This document shows positions 4,961 to 6,292 of a stretch of DNA of 6,292 bases, one piece after another. A program made the translations under genes and the position numbers. Source of the stretch: Chloroflexota bacterium (lineage in GTDB: Bacteria; Chloroflexota; Anaerolineae; Anaerolineales; UBA11579); contig QKGK01000385.1 of the NCBI GenBank assembly GCA_003250455.1, positions 1-6,292 on the forward strand. The letters are read 5' to 3'. How positions within the stretch are numbered: the first letter of the stretch is position 1; each line of letters opens with the position of its first letter. Below the pieces are notes generated by a model that made no database searches, was not told the origin of the DNA, and was given only the letters and a program-made list of their open reading frames with translations.

Positions 4961-6034
4961 TTAGTTTCCTTTGTCCAAAAACTCGTTGATCGTTTCCAGC
5001 AGGTTATCCAGGTCGTCCAGGCTGATCTCGCCCATGTTCCCGATGCGGAAAGTGGACTGCTTTAAAGAACCATAACCGGAGGCGATCACCATGCCGCGCT
5101 GCTTCAGGTAGCTGATCATGGCGCTGAGGTCAACATCCAGGAGATTCTCCACCGTGGTGATCGTGGGGGAGCGGTATCCCTGAGGCGCGTACAGGCCAAA
5201 GCCGCGCCCGGTCGCCCAGGCACGCGTGTACTGAGCCATGCGCAAATGGCGCTCAAAGCGCTGCGGCAGGCCTTCTTCCAAAATGCGTTTCAACTGCAGA
5301 TCGAGGGCGTAGATCAGCGAGACCGCCGGGGTGGTCGGGGTGGTGTTGGCAGTGCGATGCTTTTCCAGCCGTATAAAATCAAAATACCAGCCGCGGTTGG
5401 GGACTTCCTCGGCGCGGGCCATGGCCCGCTCGTTGACCGCCCCCAAAGTCAGCCCGGGCGGGAGCGCCAGCGCCTTCTGCGAGGAGGTAAAGACCACATC
5501 CAACCCCCAGGCGTCCATCTCCAGGTTGGCGCCGCCCAGCGAGGAGACCGCATCCACAGCCACCAGCGTATCGGGGCTGTTGGCGTGCACAGCCATTGCA
5601 ACCTCCGCCACGGGGTTGAGCAAGCCGGTGGAAGTCTCGTTGTGCACGATGGCCACCAGGTCATACTTCTGTTTTTTTACTTTTTCGGCCACCATATCCG
5701 GTGGGATCGGCTTACGCCAGTCCACTTCCAGCACGTCCACCTGCTTGCCATTGGTCTGGGCCACCTGCTGCCAGCGGGTGGAAAACGCCCCGTTGACGCA
5801 CACCAGCACCCGGCCGCGCACCAGGTTGCGCATGGTGGCCTCCTGAAATCCGGTGCCCGATGCCGGCAGGATAAAGACCCGCGATTTGGTCTGGAAAACC
5901 TTGCGGGCGTTGCCTTCGGCGCGGTGGAAAAGCTCTTCAAATGCGGCGGAGCGGTGGGCCAGCATCGGCTGAGTCTGGGCGGCCAGGACTTCCTCTGCAA
6001 CCTCTACCGGTCCGGGGATAAATAAGGGGCTCAT
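4961..6034 (-). CDS. Class V PLP-dependent aminotransferase (serine/alanine-glyoxylate type)
   Basis: The 357-aa protein has class V aminotransferase marks in order: FIPGPVEVAEEVL (5-17), the HRSAAFEELF segment (27-36), the phosphate-binding SGTG (59-62), VHNETSTG (130-137), the pyridine-ring aspartate D161 in VAVDAVSSLGG, the PLP lysine K187 in TSSQKALALPPGL, and R330 in FRIGNMG, the usual substrate-carboxylate arginine. This subgroup includes alanine-glyoxylate, serine-glyoxylate and serine-pyruvate aminotransferases as well as PhnW and PucG, and the amino donor cannot be chosen from the sequence. No phosphonate, ureide or glyoxylate gene is adjacent. It is cytoplasmic. The start is very well supported: AGGAGG at 6040-6045, five bases from the ATG. 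It is the first gene of the leftward operon with the rRNA methyltransferase and GNAT genes. Confidence 0.93.
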   Translation of the reverse strand: MSPLFIPGPVEVAEEVLAAQTQPMLAHRSAAFEELFHRAEGNARKVFQTKSRVFILPASGTGFQEATMRNLVRGRVLVCVNGAFSTRWQQVAQTNGKQVDVLEVDWRKPIPPDMVAEKVKKQKYDLVAIVHNETSTGLLNPVAEVAMAVHANSPDTLVAVDAVSSLGGANLEMDAWGLDVVFTSSQKALALPPGLTLGAVNERAMARAEEVPNRGWYFDFIRLEKHRTANTTPTTPAVSLIYALDLQLKRILEEGLPQRFERHLRMAQYTRAWATGRGFGLYAPQGYRSPTITTVENLLDVDLSAMISYLKQRGMVIASGYGSLKQSTFRIGNMGEISLDDLDNLLETINEFLDKGN

Positions 6035-6039
6035 AGCTG

Positions 6040-6045
6040 CCTCCT
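6040..6045 (-). promoter_or_regulatory. Perfect ribosome binding site AGGAGG
   Basis: A full anti-Shine-Dalgarno match, five bases from the aminotransferase ATG. It fixes that start and is the strongest site in the window. Confidence 0.9.
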
Positions 6046-6058
6046 GAATGGTTCACGT

Positions 6059-6076
6059 AGAATAGCATTGATTCTA
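6059..6076 (-). promoter_or_regulatory. Possible promoter of the aminotransferase operon
   Basis: On the minus strand there are two overlapping candidates: TAGAAT (6071-6076, five of six -10 bases) and an extended -10, TGC-TATTCT (6059-6067). Neither has a good -35. The extended -10 version would give a leader of about 18 bases including the ribosome binding site. Confidence 0.35.
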
Positions 6077-6102
6077 CCGGAAAAAGCGGGAATTGGGTTA
6101 GA

Positions 6103-6158
6103 GGATGAGGGATCAGGATAGTCAACAGTTGACAGTTTACAGCCTACAGTTTACAGCG
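6103..6158. repeat. 7-bp tandem repeat array of eight degenerate units
   Basis: In strict register: GGATGAG, GGATCAG, GATAGTC, AACAGTT, GACAGTT, TACAGCC, TACAGTT, TACAGCG. ACAGTTTACAG occurs twice exactly (6132-6142 and 6146-6156). Period is kept while sequence drifts from GGATNAG to TACAGTT. It lies upstream of the aminotransferase operon. Confidence 0.75.
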
Positions 6159-6160
6159 GT

Positions 6161-6176
6161 GTGTGTCGTCCTGAAT
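6161..6176. repeat. 16-bp dispersed repeat, copy 2
   Basis: GTGTGTCGTCCTGAAT, 15 of 16 identical to 2727-2742. Here it continues as GGGCGAAGGAC, so GTCCT (6169-6173) can pair weakly with AGGAC (6184-6188). That recalls GTCATCCTGAG...GAAGGA-type dispersed repeats, but only in general form. Confidence 0.45.
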
Positions 6177-6243
6177 GGGCGAAGGACCCACCGACCATGC
6201 TAGAGGAACGACCAATCTGAAGTTGTTGCATAAATCAGGGTTT

Positions 6244-6267
6244 GGCGCCGCACGGCCGTGCGGCGCT
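6244..6267. repeat. GC-rich palindrome, copy 2
   Basis: The same CACGGCCGTG core (6251-6260) as the copy at 1864-1887, with perfect arms GCGCCG and CGGCGC and an outer G-T pair. The last 25 bases of the window after it hold nothing recognisable. Confidence 0.75.
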
Positions 6268-6292
6268 AACGTGGTATCAATTTAATCACTGC

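Noticed and set aside
5246..6025. Open frame of 259 codons on the plus strand
   Set aside because: Antisense to the aminotransferase gene, whose catalytic residues are all present on the minus strand; the composition is that of a shadow.
6103..6158. Array considered as a CRISPR
   Set aside because: Units are 7 bp, contiguous and degenerate, with no spacers and no cas genes.

Overview
The window looks like a piece of chromosome from a free-living bacterium of moderate-to-high GC. The FHA/zinc-ribbon accessory proteins, the housekeeping genes and gene-poor spacers full of short degenerate tandem repeats and palindromes would fit a Chloroflexota (Anaerolineae-type) genome. That assignment is an inference from style, not from a marker gene.

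Layout. The left part reads rightward: lipB (octanoyltransferase, 36-728) with a rho-independent terminator, then its own transcription unit encoding a membrane-anchored FHA-domain protein (1020-1652) behind a strong sigma70-type promoter with an operator-like inverted repeat. From 1941 on everything reads leftward: a triple zinc-ribbon protein (1941-2546) with its own promoter, a gene-poor stretch of about 490 bp (2547-3040), and a three-gene cluster transcribed from the right edge inwards: class V aminotransferase (4961-6034), 23S rRNA uracil-C5 methyltransferase family protein (3712-4959) and a GNAT acetyltransferase (3041-3676). The first two of these are one base apart, and the GNAT gene follows after about 35 bp, so they are probably one operon.

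How the genes relate. LipB makes octanoylated carrier domains for lipoate synthesis. The aminotransferase, rRNA methyltransferase and acetyltransferase look like a housekeeping operon without an obvious common pathway. The FHA protein would read phosphothreonine signals at the membrane. The zinc-ribbon protein has no assignable job.

I see no CRISPR array, phage, toxin-antitoxin, defence or complete mobile-element module. The more unusual content is in the spacers: 7-bp tandem arrays at both ends of the window (one abutting the lipB start codon), 10-bp-period ACACAGATG-type repeats, two GC-rich palindromes that differ by a compensatory base-pair change, and the operator-like inverted repeat over the FHA promoter.
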